This document shows positions 38,002 through 47,934 of a DNA stretch of 64,000 nt, piece by piece. The stretch is from Deltaproteobacteria bacterium. GTDB lineage: Bacteria > Myxococcota_A > UBA796 > JAFGLY01. Each line of letters opens with the position of its first letter. The stretch's first letter is position 1. The notes under the pieces are model-generated. The model searched no databases. It saw only the letters and a program-made list of their open reading frames with translations, and was not told the origin of the DNA. Where the stretch lies: contig JAFGLY010000125.1 in NCBI GenBank assembly GCA_016927815.1, forward strand, positions 21,416-85,415. Reading direction: 5' to 3'. The translations under genes and the position numbers were made by a program.

Positions 38002-39335
38002 GGGTCGTCCCCGGCGCGGAGGTCCGCCAGCACGGCGCTGGCCCGGGCGTCGGAGAAGTCTCCGTCCTTCACGAGACGCGCCACCACCGTCTCCACCTCG
38101 TCGCCCTCCGCGCCTGCCAGCAGGGCCACCGAACGGGCGTGGAGGCGCATGTGACCCTCCTGGATGCCGGACGTGGCCAGCGCCCGCAGGGCTCCCAGGT
38201 TCTGGGCCAGGCCGACCGCGGCGACGATTTCGGCCAGCTCACGAGCACTCCGGACGCCCATGAGGGCGAGGTTGGCCCGCACCCCCGGGCGTACCCGGAG
38301 GGTCCCGCCCACCGTGCCCAACTGGAGGGGCAGCTCGATGGTACCGAGGAGCGCGCCCGTCTCGTCCACGCGCCACGTGGTGAGCGGACGGTAGGTCCCG
38401 TGTCGGGCGGCGAACGCATGGGCGCCCGCCTCGACGGCCCGCCAGTCGTTCCCCGTGGCGAGCACCACGGCGTCCACGCCGTTCAGGACGCCCTTGTTGT
38501 GCGTGGCTGCACGGTAGGGGTCGGACCATGCGAAGCGCCAGGCCGAGGCGATCCCCTGGGCCACCACGGGCCCGGGATAGCGCGGCGTCCCCAGGGCGCT
38601 GGCGGGGATGGCCACCCGGGCCCGTGCGAGCCGCCGATCCGCGAGGTTGGAGAGGATGCGCAGGCCCACGGTGTCACCGGTGAGCGCCTCCACCTCCGGG
38701 GCGAGCCCCTCCACCACGGTGTTCACCATGTTGGCACCCATGGCGTCCAGGCAGTCCACGTGGACGTGGAGCACGACCCGTTCCTCGGCCGGCTGGCCCG
38801 GCTCGTCGTAGCGCACCCAGCGAACCTCGATCCCCCGCACCCCTCCCCCCATGGCCACGAGCTCCGGCAGGCGTTCGTTGCCCAGGGCCACGAGGGAGTC
38901 CCGCATGGCCTCGAGCACCGCGGCACAGGCCTTGGGGTCTCGGGGCGACGGAATCTCGATCTGCCCGATCATCACGCTGGGATCCGCTTCGGCGACGAAC
39001 CCGCCGCCGGTGCGGGCGAGGCGAGCCATGTTGGAAGCCGCAGCCACCACGCTCGGCTCCTCCACCACCATGGGCACGAGCACATCTCGTCCGTTCACGC
39101 GGAAGTTCACCGCTACGCCCACGGGCAGGGCGAACGTACCGACGACGTTCTCCACGAGTCGATCCGCCGTGGCGACATCGAGCCCGCCCGAGGCCCAGGC
39201 ATCGATGGCCTCGGGTGGAAGATCGGCCGCGACCGCCACTGCGGCGCGACGTTCGAGGAGGGGGAGTCGGTGGAGACCGGGCAGGCGGGAGTCAACCATG
39301 GGCAGGGCGGTATTCGCCAAGGGGCCCTCGGGCAA
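37998..39335 (-). CDS. mvaA: Hydroxymethylglutaryl-CoA reductase, class II (degradative-type)
   Basis: ENVVGTFALPVGVAVNFRVNGRDVLVPMVVEEPSVVAAASNMAR, DAMGANMVNTVVEGL, GVRSARELAEIVAAVGLAQNLGALRALAT. Confidence 0.96.
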   Translation of the reverse strand: MPEGPLANTALPMVDSRLPGLHRLPLLERRAAVAVAADLPPEAIDAWASGGLDVATADRLVENVVGTFALPVGVAVNFRVNGRDVLVPMVVEEPSVVAAASNMARLARTGGGFVAEADPSVMIGQIEIPSPRDPKACAAVLEAMRDSLVALGNERLPELVAMGGGVRGIEVRWVRYDEPGQPAEERVVLHVHVDCLDAMGANMVNTVVEGLAPEVEALTGDTVGLRILSNLADRRLARARVAIPASALGTPRYPGPVVAQGIASAWRFAWSDPYRAATHNKGVLNGVDAVVLATGNDWRAVEAGAHAFAARHGTYRPLTTWRVDETGALLGTIELPLQLGTVGGTLRVRPGVRANLALMGVRSARELAEIVAAVGLAQNLGALRALATSGIQEGHMRLHARSVALLAGAEGDEVETVVARLVKDGDFSDARASAVLADLRAGDDP

Positions 39336-39411
39336 GCCACCCGAACCCTGGGGCCGATCCGGGCACCGGGCCTCCCACCTGCCGGGTTACCCTTTCGCGC
39401 ACGGAGGATCC

Positions 39412-40242
39412 ATGGACGAACAGCACACCTTCCTCACCAGCCAGGACGGCACCCGGATCCACACGGTCACGTGCGGCTCCTCCGATGCTCCAAAGGGAGA
39501 ACTGCTCGTCCTGGGCGGTCTCGCGGACCATGCCGGCCGGTACCGCCACGTGTCCGAACGCTGCGTCGAGGCCGGCTTTCGCGTCACCATCGCCGAGCCC
39601 CGAGGTCATGGGGACAGCGAGGGCCGACGGGGCCACGTGTCCCGCTGGTCCCTCTACGGTGACGATCTCCGCGTGGTCCTGGGCAGCCTGCCACGACCGG
39701 CCTGGATCCTCGCGCATTCCATGGGGGGCCTGATCGCGCTCGACGTGGTGCGGGACCCCCTTCCCCGGTCCCCCTTGGGCCTGGTGTGCACCAATCCGCT
39801 GCTCGGGCTCGCGCTGACCCCGCAGCGCTGGAAGACCTCCCTGTCGTCGCTGCTCTCGGTGCTCCTGCCCATCCTTCCCCTCGGCAACGAGATCGATCCC
39901 GAAGTCCTCTCCCACGATCGCGCGATCGTCGAGGCCTACGAGACGGACCCCAAGGTGTTCCGCACGGTCACTCCCCGCTGGTTCGTCGAGATGCGTGCGG
40001 CCCAGGAGCGGGTCCTGTCCGATCCGGGCCGCATCGCGCTGCCCCTTCTCATGGTCACGAGCGACGCCGACCGGCTGTGTGCCTCGGAAGTCGCCCGCAC
40101 GTTCGCATCGAGGGTCCGGGGCGCCGCCCAGCGGCACTACCCCGGGCTCTACCACGAGGTCCTCAACGAACCTGAGAAGGATGCCGTCCTGGACGACATC
40201 CTGAGCTGGTTCGTCACCCACGCACCCACGGAGCTGCGATGA
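39412..40242 (+). CDS. Alpha/beta hydrolase, monoacylglycerol lipase-like
   Basis: VLGGLADHAGRYRHVSERCVEAGFRVTIAEPRGHGDSEGRRGHV, LAHSMGGLIAL, GLYHEVLNEP. Confidence 0.9.
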   Translation: MDEQHTFLTSQDGTRIHTVTCGSSDAPKGELLVLGGLADHAGRYRHVSERCVEAGFRVTIAEPRGHGDSEGRRGHVSRWSLYGDDLRVVLGSLPRPAWILAHSMGGLIALDVVRDPLPRSPLGLVCTNPLLGLALTPQRWKTSLSSLLSVLLPILPLGNEIDPEVLSHDRAIVEAYETDPKVFRTVTPRWFVEMRAAQERVLSDPGRIALPLLMVTSDADRLCASEVARTFASRVRGAAQRHYPGLYHEVLNEPEKDAVLDDILSWFVTHAPTELR

Positions 40243-41633
40243 TTCGTCCCGAGCACCACGCCTCCCGCCGGCGGGCCCTCGTCTCCCGCCTCGGAGCCCC
40301 GGCCCTGTTCGTCGGAAACCGGATCCGCCAGAGAAATCCAGCCAACGATTTCCCCTTCCGTCAGGACAGCACGTTCTCGTGGCTCACCGGCTGTACCGTT
40401 CCGGGCGCGGCCCTCCTGCTCGACGGGGACCGGGAGGTGCTGTTCGCTCCGCCCCCCAGCGAGGACGATCTCGTGTGGACCGGCCGCATCGAGCCGCTGG
40501 CCGACCTCGGTGCCCGACTCGGCTTCTCTGACGTGCGCCCGGTCGCCGAGCTCCCGGCCGCCTGCGAGGCCCTCGGTCGCGTCCCGTTCGCCCTCGCCGT
40601 TCCGGACGGCGACGCCACCGCCCTTGCCGCCGCCTGCACGGGGCTGGACCTCCACTACCCGGACCGCTCCGGGCCCGAGGCTCTGCTCCGAGCCATCGCG
40701 GATCTCCGAAACGTAAAATCCGCCGAGGAGATCGCGGAGATGGAGGCAGCTGCGCGCATCACCGCGGAGGCCTTCCGCGTCGCCATGGCCGCTACGGTGC
40801 CGGGCGAGACGGAGGCCACCGTCGCCGCGCTGGTGGATGCGGTGATGGCGGCGCGGGGCGCGGCCCCCTCGTTTTCCACCATCTCCACCGTCCATGCCGA
40901 GGTCCTCCACAACACGGACCGCTCGAACCGCCTCGAGGCGGGCCAGCTCTTCTGTCTCGACGCAGGGGCCGAGGTACCCTCGGGCTACGCGGCCGACGTC
41001 ACCCGCGTCTGGCCGGTGAGCGGGCGGTTCGATCCCCGCCAGAAGGCGGCTTATGAGGCTGTGTTCGAGGCCAACGCCGCAGCGGTGGCCGCCTGCCGGC
41101 CCGGTGCGCGATACCGCCACGTCCACGATACCGCCAGCCGTGTGATTGCCCGGTTCCTGGTCGACGAGGGGCTGCTGCGCTGCTCTCCGGACGCCTCCGT
41201 CGAGACCGGCGCCCATGCCCTCTTCTTTCCCCACGGCGTGGGCCACCTGCTCGGGATGGACGTGCACGACCTGGAGAACCTGGGCGACCTGGCCGCCTAT
41301 GCTCCCGGTCGCCAGCGCTCGACCCAGTTCGGCACGCGCTACCTGAGGCTCGACCTCGACCTCGTCCCGGGCATGACGGTCACCATCGAGCCGGGGTTCT
41401 ACGTGGTCCCCGCCATCTTCGCCCGAGCGGACTTCCGCGATCGCTTCGGTGCCCTCGTGGACTTCGACCGCGCGGCCCAGTGGGTGGGCTTCACGGGCAT
41501 TCGTATCGAGGACGACGTGCTCATCGAGTCGGACGGCCCACGCGTGATCACCACGGGCATCCCCCGCAGCGTGGCCGACGTCGAGGCCCTGGTCGGTACC
41601 GGCCTGCCTGCCTCGGCGCGCTTCCGGGTCTGA
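40239..41633 (+). CDS. pepP: Xaa-Pro aminopeptidase (M24B)
   Basis: N-terminal aminopeptidase P domain; DAGAEVPSGYAADVTRVWPVSGRF, FFPHGVGHLLGMDVHDLE, TIEPGFYVVP, GIRIEDDVLI. Confidence 0.94.
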   Translation: MIRPEHHASRRRALVSRLGAPALFVGNRIRQRNPANDFPFRQDSTFSWLTGCTVPGAALLLDGDREVLFAPPPSEDDLVWTGRIEPLADLGARLGFSDVRPVAELPAACEALGRVPFALAVPDGDATALAAACTGLDLHYPDRSGPEALLRAIADLRNVKSAEEIAEMEAAARITAEAFRVAMAATVPGETEATVAALVDAVMAARGAAPSFSTISTVHAEVLHNTDRSNRLEAGQLFCLDAGAEVPSGYAADVTRVWPVSGRFDPRQKAAYEAVFEANAAAVAACRPGARYRHVHDTASRVIARFLVDEGLLRCSPDASVETGAHALFFPHGVGHLLGMDVHDLENLGDLAAYAPGRQRSTQFGTRYLRLDLDLVPGMTVTIEPGFYVVPAIFARADFRDRFGALVDFDRAAQWVGFTGIRIEDDVLIESDGPRVITTGIPRSVADVEALVGTGLPASARFRV

Positions 41634-41673
41634 TCCCTCCGCCTCATGACCGCCCACGGGCGGGCGCCCGCGA

Positions 41674-43275
41674 TCAGAGGCGCCGCTCGAGGACGGTGTC
41701 GTGGAGAAACCGTTCGTCCGTTCTCGGAAAGTCCGCGGTCCAGTGCAGGCCGCGGCTCTCCTGGCGCCGGAGCGCGCTCTCCACCACGAGTCCGGCCACC
41801 GTAGCGAGGTTGCGCAGTTCCACCAGGTCGGCCGTGAGGCGGGTGTCCCAGTAGTACTCCTGGATCTCGTCGTTCAGGAGATCCACCCGGTGCCGGGCGC
41901 GCTCCAGCCGCCGGTTGGTTCGGACGATCCCGACGTAGCTCCACATGCATCGCCGGATCTCGTCCCAGGTCTGGGTGATGAGCACCTGCTCGTCGGCGTC
42001 GACCGCGCCCCCGGGATCCCATGCCGGCAGGTCGGTCCTCAAGTCCATCTCCCGAATCCGCTCGGCTCCGGAGACCGCCGCACGACGGGCGAACACGACC
42101 GCCTCGAGCAGCGAGTTCGAGGCCAGCCGGTTGGCCCCGTGGAGCCCCGTGCAGGAGGTCTCCCCCACGGCGTAGAGGCCCCGGATGCTGCTTTCTCCGA
42201 ACAGGTCCACGTCCACGCCACCACAGCAGTAGTGGGCCGCAGGGACCACCGGGATGGGCTGGGCGGCGATGTCGATCCCGAGCGAGGCGCACCGCTCGTA
42301 GACCGTGGGGAACCGCGAGGAGAGGAACGCGCGGGGATGGTGCGTCATGTCGAGAAACACGCACTCTTCGCCGGTTCGCTTGAGCTCCGCGTCGATGGCG
42401 CGAGCCACGACGTCCCTCGGAGCCAGTTCCCTCCGTGGGTCGTACCGCTCCATGAACGTTCCACCGTCGGCCCGGCGCAGCACCCCGCCCTCCCCGCGCA
42501 TGGCCTCCGTGATCAGGAAGTTCTTGGCCTGGGGATGGTACAGGCACGTCGGGTGGAACTGGATGAACTCCATGTTGGCGATGCGCACACCGGCACGCCA
42601 GGCCATGGCGATCCCGTCCCCCGAGGCGATGTCGGGGTTGGAGGTGTAGAGGTAGACCTTGCCCGCCCCGCCGGTGCAGAGCACCACCACCCGCGCCGCG
42701 AACACCTTCACCCTCCCGGTGCGCCGGTCGAGCACGTAGGCACCGTGAACCTCGTTGGGCACCGGCGGCACCCGGTCCTTGCGGCGGGCGAGCCACGCCG
42801 CGTGGATCAGGTCCACGGCGATGTGGTTCTCGAACAGGCGAATCCGGGGATGTGCGCGCACCACCGGAAGCAGGGTCTCCACCACCGCGGCGCCGGTCCG
42901 GTCCTTCACGTGCAGCACGCGGCGGGTCGAGTGCCCACCCTCCCGGCCGAGGTCGAGGTGGCCGGCCGTGTCGCGGCTGAACGGCACGCCGAGGGCCATG
43001 AGCTCGTTCAGGCGATCCGGGCCCTCCTTCACGCAGAGTTCCACCACCTCCCTCCGGCAGAGCCCGGCTCCGGCCACCAGCGTGTCCTGTACGTGGGACT
43101 CCGGCCGATCGGATGGATCCATCACCGCCGCGATTCCCCCCTGGGCGTAGCGGGTGTTGCTCTCCTCGGCCGTGGTCTTGGCCAGGATCGTCACGGACCC
43201 GTGCCGGGCGGCCTCCAGCGCGAACGCCAGGCCGGCGAGCCCCGCGCCGACGACCAGGAAATCACTCTTCTCCAC
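41674..43275 (-). CDS. nadB: L-aspartate oxidase
   Basis: GTG start VEKSDFLVVGAGLAGLAFALEA; ESNTRYAQGGIAAVMDPSD, EGGHSTRRVLHVKD, QFHPTCLYHPQAKNFLITEAMRGEGGVL. Confidence 0.96.
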   Translation of the reverse strand: MEKSDFLVVGAGLAGLAFALEAARHGSVTILAKTTAEESNTRYAQGGIAAVMDPSDRPESHVQDTLVAGAGLCRREVVELCVKEGPDRLNELMALGVPFSRDTAGHLDLGREGGHSTRRVLHVKDRTGAAVVETLLPVVRAHPRIRLFENHIAVDLIHAAWLARRKDRVPPVPNEVHGAYVLDRRTGRVKVFAARVVVLCTGGAGKVYLYTSNPDIASGDGIAMAWRAGVRIANMEFIQFHPTCLYHPQAKNFLITEAMRGEGGVLRRADGGTFMERYDPRRELAPRDVVARAIDAELKRTGEECVFLDMTHHPRAFLSSRFPTVYERCASLGIDIAAQPIPVVPAAHYCCGGVDVDLFGESSIRGLYAVGETSCTGLHGANRLASNSLLEAVVFARRAAVSGAERIREMDLRTDLPAWDPGGAVDADEQVLITQTWDEIRRCMWSYVGIVRTNRRLERARHRVDLLNDEIQEYYWDTRLTADLVELRNLATVAGLVVESALRRQESRGLHWTADFPRTDERFLHDTVLERRL

Positions 43276-44383
43276 CGCCGTCCTCCTCTCCTCGGACCTC
43301 CACGTCTTCCCAGGCACGCGACTCGTCGGGCTTGAGGTCGTCCAGGAGGCCGCCTTCGACGCCACACGTCGTGGCCTGCCAGGGCGTCTCGACCTCCTCG
43401 GGCGCCTCCGGGTGCTCCGCGAGCCACCGTCGCAGCCGCCGGATCGGCTCCATCAGGCTTCCGTGGGTCACCTCGCGCACGGCCGCATCGGGGTCGAAGA
43501 AGGCGATCTCCTCGATGCCCTCCCGGCCGAGAGGCCGGAAGACCTCGATGGGCTGGAGTGCACGCAGGACGAAGAGGTGCAGGACCTTCAAGCGGGGTTC
43601 TCCAGAGGGCGTGGAGAACCCGTAGTGGCTCGGGCCCAGGTCCGAGATGACCTCGATCGGCACGTCCAGGCCCATCTCCTCCCGAATCTCGCGGATGGCG
43701 GTGTCCACGGGAGTCTCCCCCAGCTCCATCTTTCCCTTCGCGACCTCCCACGTGATCCGGGCGCGGCGCCGGACCCGGACCAGGGCCACCTCCTGGCCTC
43801 CCCGCTTGCCCCGCCGGATGAGGAAGCCCCCGGCCGACGCCTGGACGCCGAACTTGGGGTGGAGGTTGAGCACGTGTCGGGCCGGAAGGCATTGGGTCGC
43901 CCAGAGTCCGCCTCCGAGGTGTGTGAACGAAGTCCCCGCACGCGCGGCACGGATGCTGTCGACGTAGAGCAGAGCCGGCTCCCCCTCCGGCTGGCGGTGG
44001 GCAGCGAGCCAGGCCCGCTGCTCCCGATCGAAGAGACGGATGGAACTGCCGTCGGGCCGCTCGAGGACCTCGCGCTCGGCGAGCAGGGGCAGATCCTCGG
44101 CGACCACCGGAAGGTAGAGGATGTCCGGCAACAACCCCCGGCGGCCTCGCCGGGGGCGACGGATCCGGATGTGGTTGCCCAACACCTCGAAGGTTCGTCC
44201 GGCATCTTCCTCGACGGCCTGGAGCACGTCCTCCCGGGTGGCGGCCCGCCGCGTGAGCCGAGCCACGGCGGCCGCGACACGGGCCATGTCCGCCCATCCC
44301 TCCCGGTCCAGGCGCAGGCGCCCCACGTCCGGCCGGTGCCGGAGGAGGAAGACCAGCGTCTTCTGCAACCGTTGGGATTCCAT
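43262..44383 (-). CDS. KptA/Tpt1-like domain fused to a Nudix hydrolase domain
   Basis: N-term RLQKTLVFLLRHRPDVGRLRLDREGWADMARV...LLYVDSIRAARAGTSFTHLGGGLWATQCLPARHV; Nudix box GKMELGETPVDTAIREIREEMGL. Confidence 0.8.
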   Translation of the reverse strand: MESQRLQKTLVFLLRHRPDVGRLRLDREGWADMARVAAAVARLTRRAATREDVLQAVEEDAGRTFEVLGNHIRIRRPRRGRRGLLPDILYLPVVAEDLPLLAEREVLERPDGSSIRLFDREQRAWLAAHRQPEGEPALLYVDSIRAARAGTSFTHLGGGLWATQCLPARHVLNLHPKFGVQASAGGFLIRRGKRGGQEVALVRVRRRARITWEVAKGKMELGETPVDTAIREIREEMGLDVPIEVISDLGPSHYGFSTPSGEPRLKVLHLFVLRALQPIEVFRPLGREGIEEIAFFDPDAAVREVTHGSLMEPIRRLRRWLAEHPEAPEEVETPWQATTCGVEGGLLDDLKPDESRAWEDVEVRGEEDGGGEE

Positions 44384-44395
44384 GGCCCAGGCAGC

Positions 44396-47300
44396 CTACG
44401 CGCGTTCCATCGAAAGCACGAGCCGCCGGCCGTCCACGTCCTCTGCCTCGGCACCCGCTGCGGGCTCCTCCATGCGGAGGGCCAACGTCTCGTGGGCCAC
44501 GTACTCCCAGAAGCGCCGAACCGCGGCCACCAGGACGGGGTCGCCTCCCACGCCCAGCACGATACGGTCGGTGAATCCCAGGTCGTGCGACTTGCGCAGG
44601 TTCTGGATCCGGTTCACGACCTCTCGGGCCATCCCCTCCTCGAGAAGGTCGTCGTCGAGGTCGGTGTGCAGGGCCACGACGGCGGAGGCGGAGGAGGCCG
44701 CCTGGAAGTGCCCCAGCGGCTCCACCTCGACCTGCACGTCCTCTTCTCCCAGCAAGACCTCTCCCGAGGGCAGGGACAACGCGAGGCCACCCGAGAGCAC
44801 ACGGCGCCGGACCTCGCCCCCCGGCAGGGCCGCCAGAGCCGACGCGCAGGCCTTCATGTCCTTGCCCAGGCGGGCTCCGAGGACCCGGAAATTGGGCTTC
44901 ACGCGGAAGGACACGAACCGATCCGCATCCTGGGCGAACCTCACCTCCCGGACGTTCCACTCGTCGGCGAGCAGGGGGACGAGGTTCGCGATGCGCTCCT
45001 GCCAGGAAGGATCGGCCAGCACCACCTCGGCCGCCGAGAGCGGTTGGCGGACCCGGACGCCCACCCGGGCCCGAGCAGCCAGACCCAGGCTCGCGAGGTC
45101 GCGGACGACCGCCATCTCCTCGGCGAGGCGCGGCTCGAGGAGTGTCGGGTCGGGCTCGGGGAACGCCGAGAGGTGGACGCTCTCCGGGGCCTGCACGCCC
45201 GCCCCCGTGACGAGGGACCGCCAGAAGGCCTCGGCCGTGAAAGGCACGAAGGGGGCGATTACCCGGCTCAAGTCGGAGAGCACCTCGTAGAGCGTGTAGA
45301 GGGCGTCCTCGAGGTCGGGGCCCTCGCCCCAGAAGCGCGCACGGCTCCGGCGGACGTACCAGTTGGACAACGCGTCCGTGAAGTCCTGGATCGCACGCGC
45401 GGCCTCGAAAATCCCGAGGTCGTCCAGGGCTCGCCTCACGTCGCCCTCCAGCACCGCGAGGGCGTGGAGGATCCATCGATCGAGCGGGTGGCGCCGAGCC
45501 GCAGCCCTGGGCGCGGGCACGGTGGGGTCGAATCCCGCGATATTCGCGTAGATGGCGAAGAACTGGTGTACGTTCCGCAGGCGCAGGAGGAACTCGCGCT
45601 GCGCATCGCGAATCGCCCGGAGCGAGATGCGGGTGTTGGTCCACGGGGGACTGGAGGCGTAGAACAGCCAACGGAAGGCGTCGGCTCCGGGCGGATCGAA
45701 CGGAGCGTGGAGCCAGGCGGCATCCCGCGCGCCCAGGGCGGCGATGTCGTCGGGATGGATGTGGAGCGTCTCCTTGACCGTGACCTCGGCCTTCCGGACC
45801 CGGAACGGGCGCCGGGGCCCGTCCTCGGTGGCCGAGAGATCGATGGTGGCTCCGGCAGCCAGGTCGAGACTCTGGACCTGGGCGGCCATCAGGCCGACCT
45901 CGCCGGGGGTGAGCGAGGCGTCGGGCTCGAGGCGGTACCGCGTGCGGCCGAGGATGATCAGGTCCGGAGGAACGTAGTTGCCCTTGGACTTCGACTCCTT
46001 GCGTCCGTCCGCGTCGCACACGTGGCCCAGGACGATGCAGGACCGGAACGGGACCGGCCAGGGCCGGGGCTCCAAGTCGTGACGCCGGCACGTCTCCTCG
46101 TCGAAGAGGAGCGTGCCGATCATGAGCAGGGCATAGAACCACCCGCGGGTCTGGTCCACGGCCTCTGAGATGAAATCCGCTGGAAACGAGGCGGAGAAGG
46201 CCTCGTGTCCGCGGTGGGGCCAGCCGAACTGCGCAAAGGGCATGCTGCCCGCGTCGAACCAGCAGTCGATGACCTCCGGGACCCGGTGCATCGTCCCGCC
46301 GCACCGCGGGCAGGGAAGCACCACGCGGTCGATCCAGGGTCGGTGGAGTTGGAGGTCCGGATCGACCTCCGGATCCAGAGCTCCGGGTGCCAGGGCCTCG
46401 ATCTCTGCGGCCGAAGCCGGCGCGATCCGGTGATCGCAGGCGTCGCAGATCCAGATGTTGAGCGGCGTGCCCCAGAACCGCTCGCGAGACAACGCCCAGT
46501 CGACGTTGTTCCTCAAGAAGTCCCCGAACCGCCCGTCCCGGATGTGCTCCGGAAGCCAACGCACCGCTGCGTTGTTCTCGAGCGCCTCCCGGTTGAGCGC
46601 CGTGGTCCTCACGAACCAGCCGGGCCGAGCGTACTGGATGAGCGGATCCTGGTCGCTGCGCCAGCAGAAGGGGTACTCGTGCCGGACCGACGTGGCCGAG
46701 TGGAGGAGCCCCCGCCGGTTGAGATCTCGGAGGATGTCCTTGTCGGTCTCCTTGCAGAACCGTCCCTCCAGGAAGTCCGTACCCTCGACGAACCGCCCGT
46801 CGGGAGCGACGAGGCAGAGGAACGCGAGCCCGTTCTCCAGGCCGATCTGGTAGTCTTCCTCCCCGAACGCAGGGGCCTGGTGCACGACGCCCGTGCCGGT
46901 GTCGAGCGTGACGTACTCGGCCGCCACCACCTCCCAGAGTCGACCCGGACCCGGCGTGCCGAACCGGTACAGCGGCTCGTACCGGAGGCCGACGAGGTCC
47001 CGTCCCGGGGCCTTCCGCAGGACCCGGCCGCCCACCGGGCCCGCGAGTGCTTCCGCCACCACGAGCACCTCGTCCCCGACCTCGAGCCAGACGTACGTGG
47101 CGTCGGGCTTGACGGCGAGGGCCACGTTGGAGGGCAGGGTCCACGGCGTGGTGGTCCATGCCAGTAGCGAGGTGTGGGGATCGTCCACCAACCGGAACCG
47201 GACGGTGATGGACGGATCGTCCACGGTCTTGTAGCCGAGTCCCACCTCCGCAGCCGAGAGCGCCGTTCCGCCCTGCGGCCACCACCAGACGACCTTGTGC

Positions 47301-47830
47301 CCCTGGTAGAGCAGCCCCTTTGAGAAGAGACACGACAACGCCCACCAGACGGACTCCACGTAGGATCGGCGGAAGGTGGCGTAGGCGCCCTCCATGTCCA
47401 CCCAGAAGCCGATGCGCTCGGTGAGCCGCTCCCACTCGTTCACGTAGGTGAACACCGATTCCATGCACCTCCGGGAGAAGGCCTCGAGGCCATAGGCCTC
47501 GATGGCCTCGCGTCCGTGGATGCCCAGGGACTTCTCGACCTCCACCTCCACGGGCAGTCCGTGGGTGTCCCACCCCGCCTTGCGCGGAACGTCGTAGCCT
47601 CGCATCGTGCGATACCGGGGCACGATGTCCTTGATCACGCGCGTGAGCACGTGGCCGTTGTGGGGCGTGCCGTTGGCGGTGGGGGGTCCCTCGTAGAACG
47701 TGAAGCGGGGCCGGCCCTCTCCCATCTCGAGCGACTTCCGGAAGATCCTGGCTTCCTTCCAGAAGGCCAGGATCTCGCTCTCGAGGTCGGTGGTGGGCGC
47801 AAGCCTGGAGAACCGCTCGGGGATCGGCAT
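44396..47830 (-). CDS. ileS: Isoleucyl-tRNA synthetase
   Basis: FTFYEGPPTANGTPHNGHVLTRVIKDI, GWDTHGLPVEVEVEKSLGI, KESKSKGNYVPPD; start set at MPIPERF. Confidence 0.95.
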   Translation of the reverse strand: MPIPERFSRLAPTTDLESEILAFWKEARIFRKSLEMGEGRPRFTFYEGPPTANGTPHNGHVLTRVIKDIVPRYRTMRGYDVPRKAGWDTHGLPVEVEVEKSLGIHGREAIEAYGLEAFSRRCMESVFTYVNEWERLTERIGFWVDMEGAYATFRRSYVESVWWALSCLFSKGLLYQGHKVVWWWPQGGTALSAAEVGLGYKTVDDPSITVRFRLVDDPHTSLLAWTTTPWTLPSNVALAVKPDATYVWLEVGDEVLVVAEALAGPVGGRVLRKAPGRDLVGLRYEPLYRFGTPGPGRLWEVVAAEYVTLDTGTGVVHQAPAFGEEDYQIGLENGLAFLCLVAPDGRFVEGTDFLEGRFCKETDKDILRDLNRRGLLHSATSVRHEYPFCWRSDQDPLIQYARPGWFVRTTALNREALENNAAVRWLPEHIRDGRFGDFLRNNVDWALSRERFWGTPLNIWICDACDHRIAPASAAEIEALAPGALDPEVDPDLQLHRPWIDRVVLPCPRCGGTMHRVPEVIDCWFDAGSMPFAQFGWPHRGHEAFSASFPADFISEAVDQTRGWFYALLMIGTLLFDEETCRRHDLEPRPWPVPFRSCIVLGHVCDADGRKESKSKGNYVPPDLIILGRTRYRLEPDASLTPGEVGLMAAQVQSLDLAAGATIDLSATEDGPRRPFRVRKAEVTVKETLHIHPDDIAALGARDAAWLHAPFDPPGADAFRWLFYASSPPWTNTRISLRAIRDAQREFLLRLRNVHQFFAIYANIAGFDPTVPAPRAAARRHPLDRWILHALAVLEGDVRRALDDLGIFEAARAIQDFTDALSNWYVRRSRARFWGEGPDLEDALYTLYEVLSDLSRVIAPFVPFTAEAFWRSLVTGAGVQAPESVHLSAFPEPDPTLLEPRLAEEMAVVRDLASLGLAARARVGVRVRQPLSAAEVVLADPSWQERIANLVPLLADEWNVREVRFAQDADRFVSFRVKPNFRVLGARLGKDMKACASALAALPGGEVRRRVLSGGLALSLPSGEVLLGEEDVQVEVEPLGHFQAASSASAVVALHTDLDDDLLEEGMAREVVNRIQNLRKSHDLGFTDRIVLGVGGDPVLVAAVRRFWEYVAHETLALRMEEPAAGAEAEDVDGRRLVLSMERA

Positions 47831-47934
47831 GGGCTTCCCGGTGCAGGGTTTGCGGAGCCCGCCCTTGTATCCCGCGGCCGTCCGGCTTCCAACGGGCGGA
47901 GCCGCTCCCTTGGGGGGCCGGAACGCAAAGGCGG

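Noticed and set aside
43191-47573. 1460-aa minus-strand ORF
   Set aside because: Out-of-frame shadow of ileS and the KptA-Nudix gene; Arg/Gly/Pro-rich translation typical of high-GC spurious ORFs.
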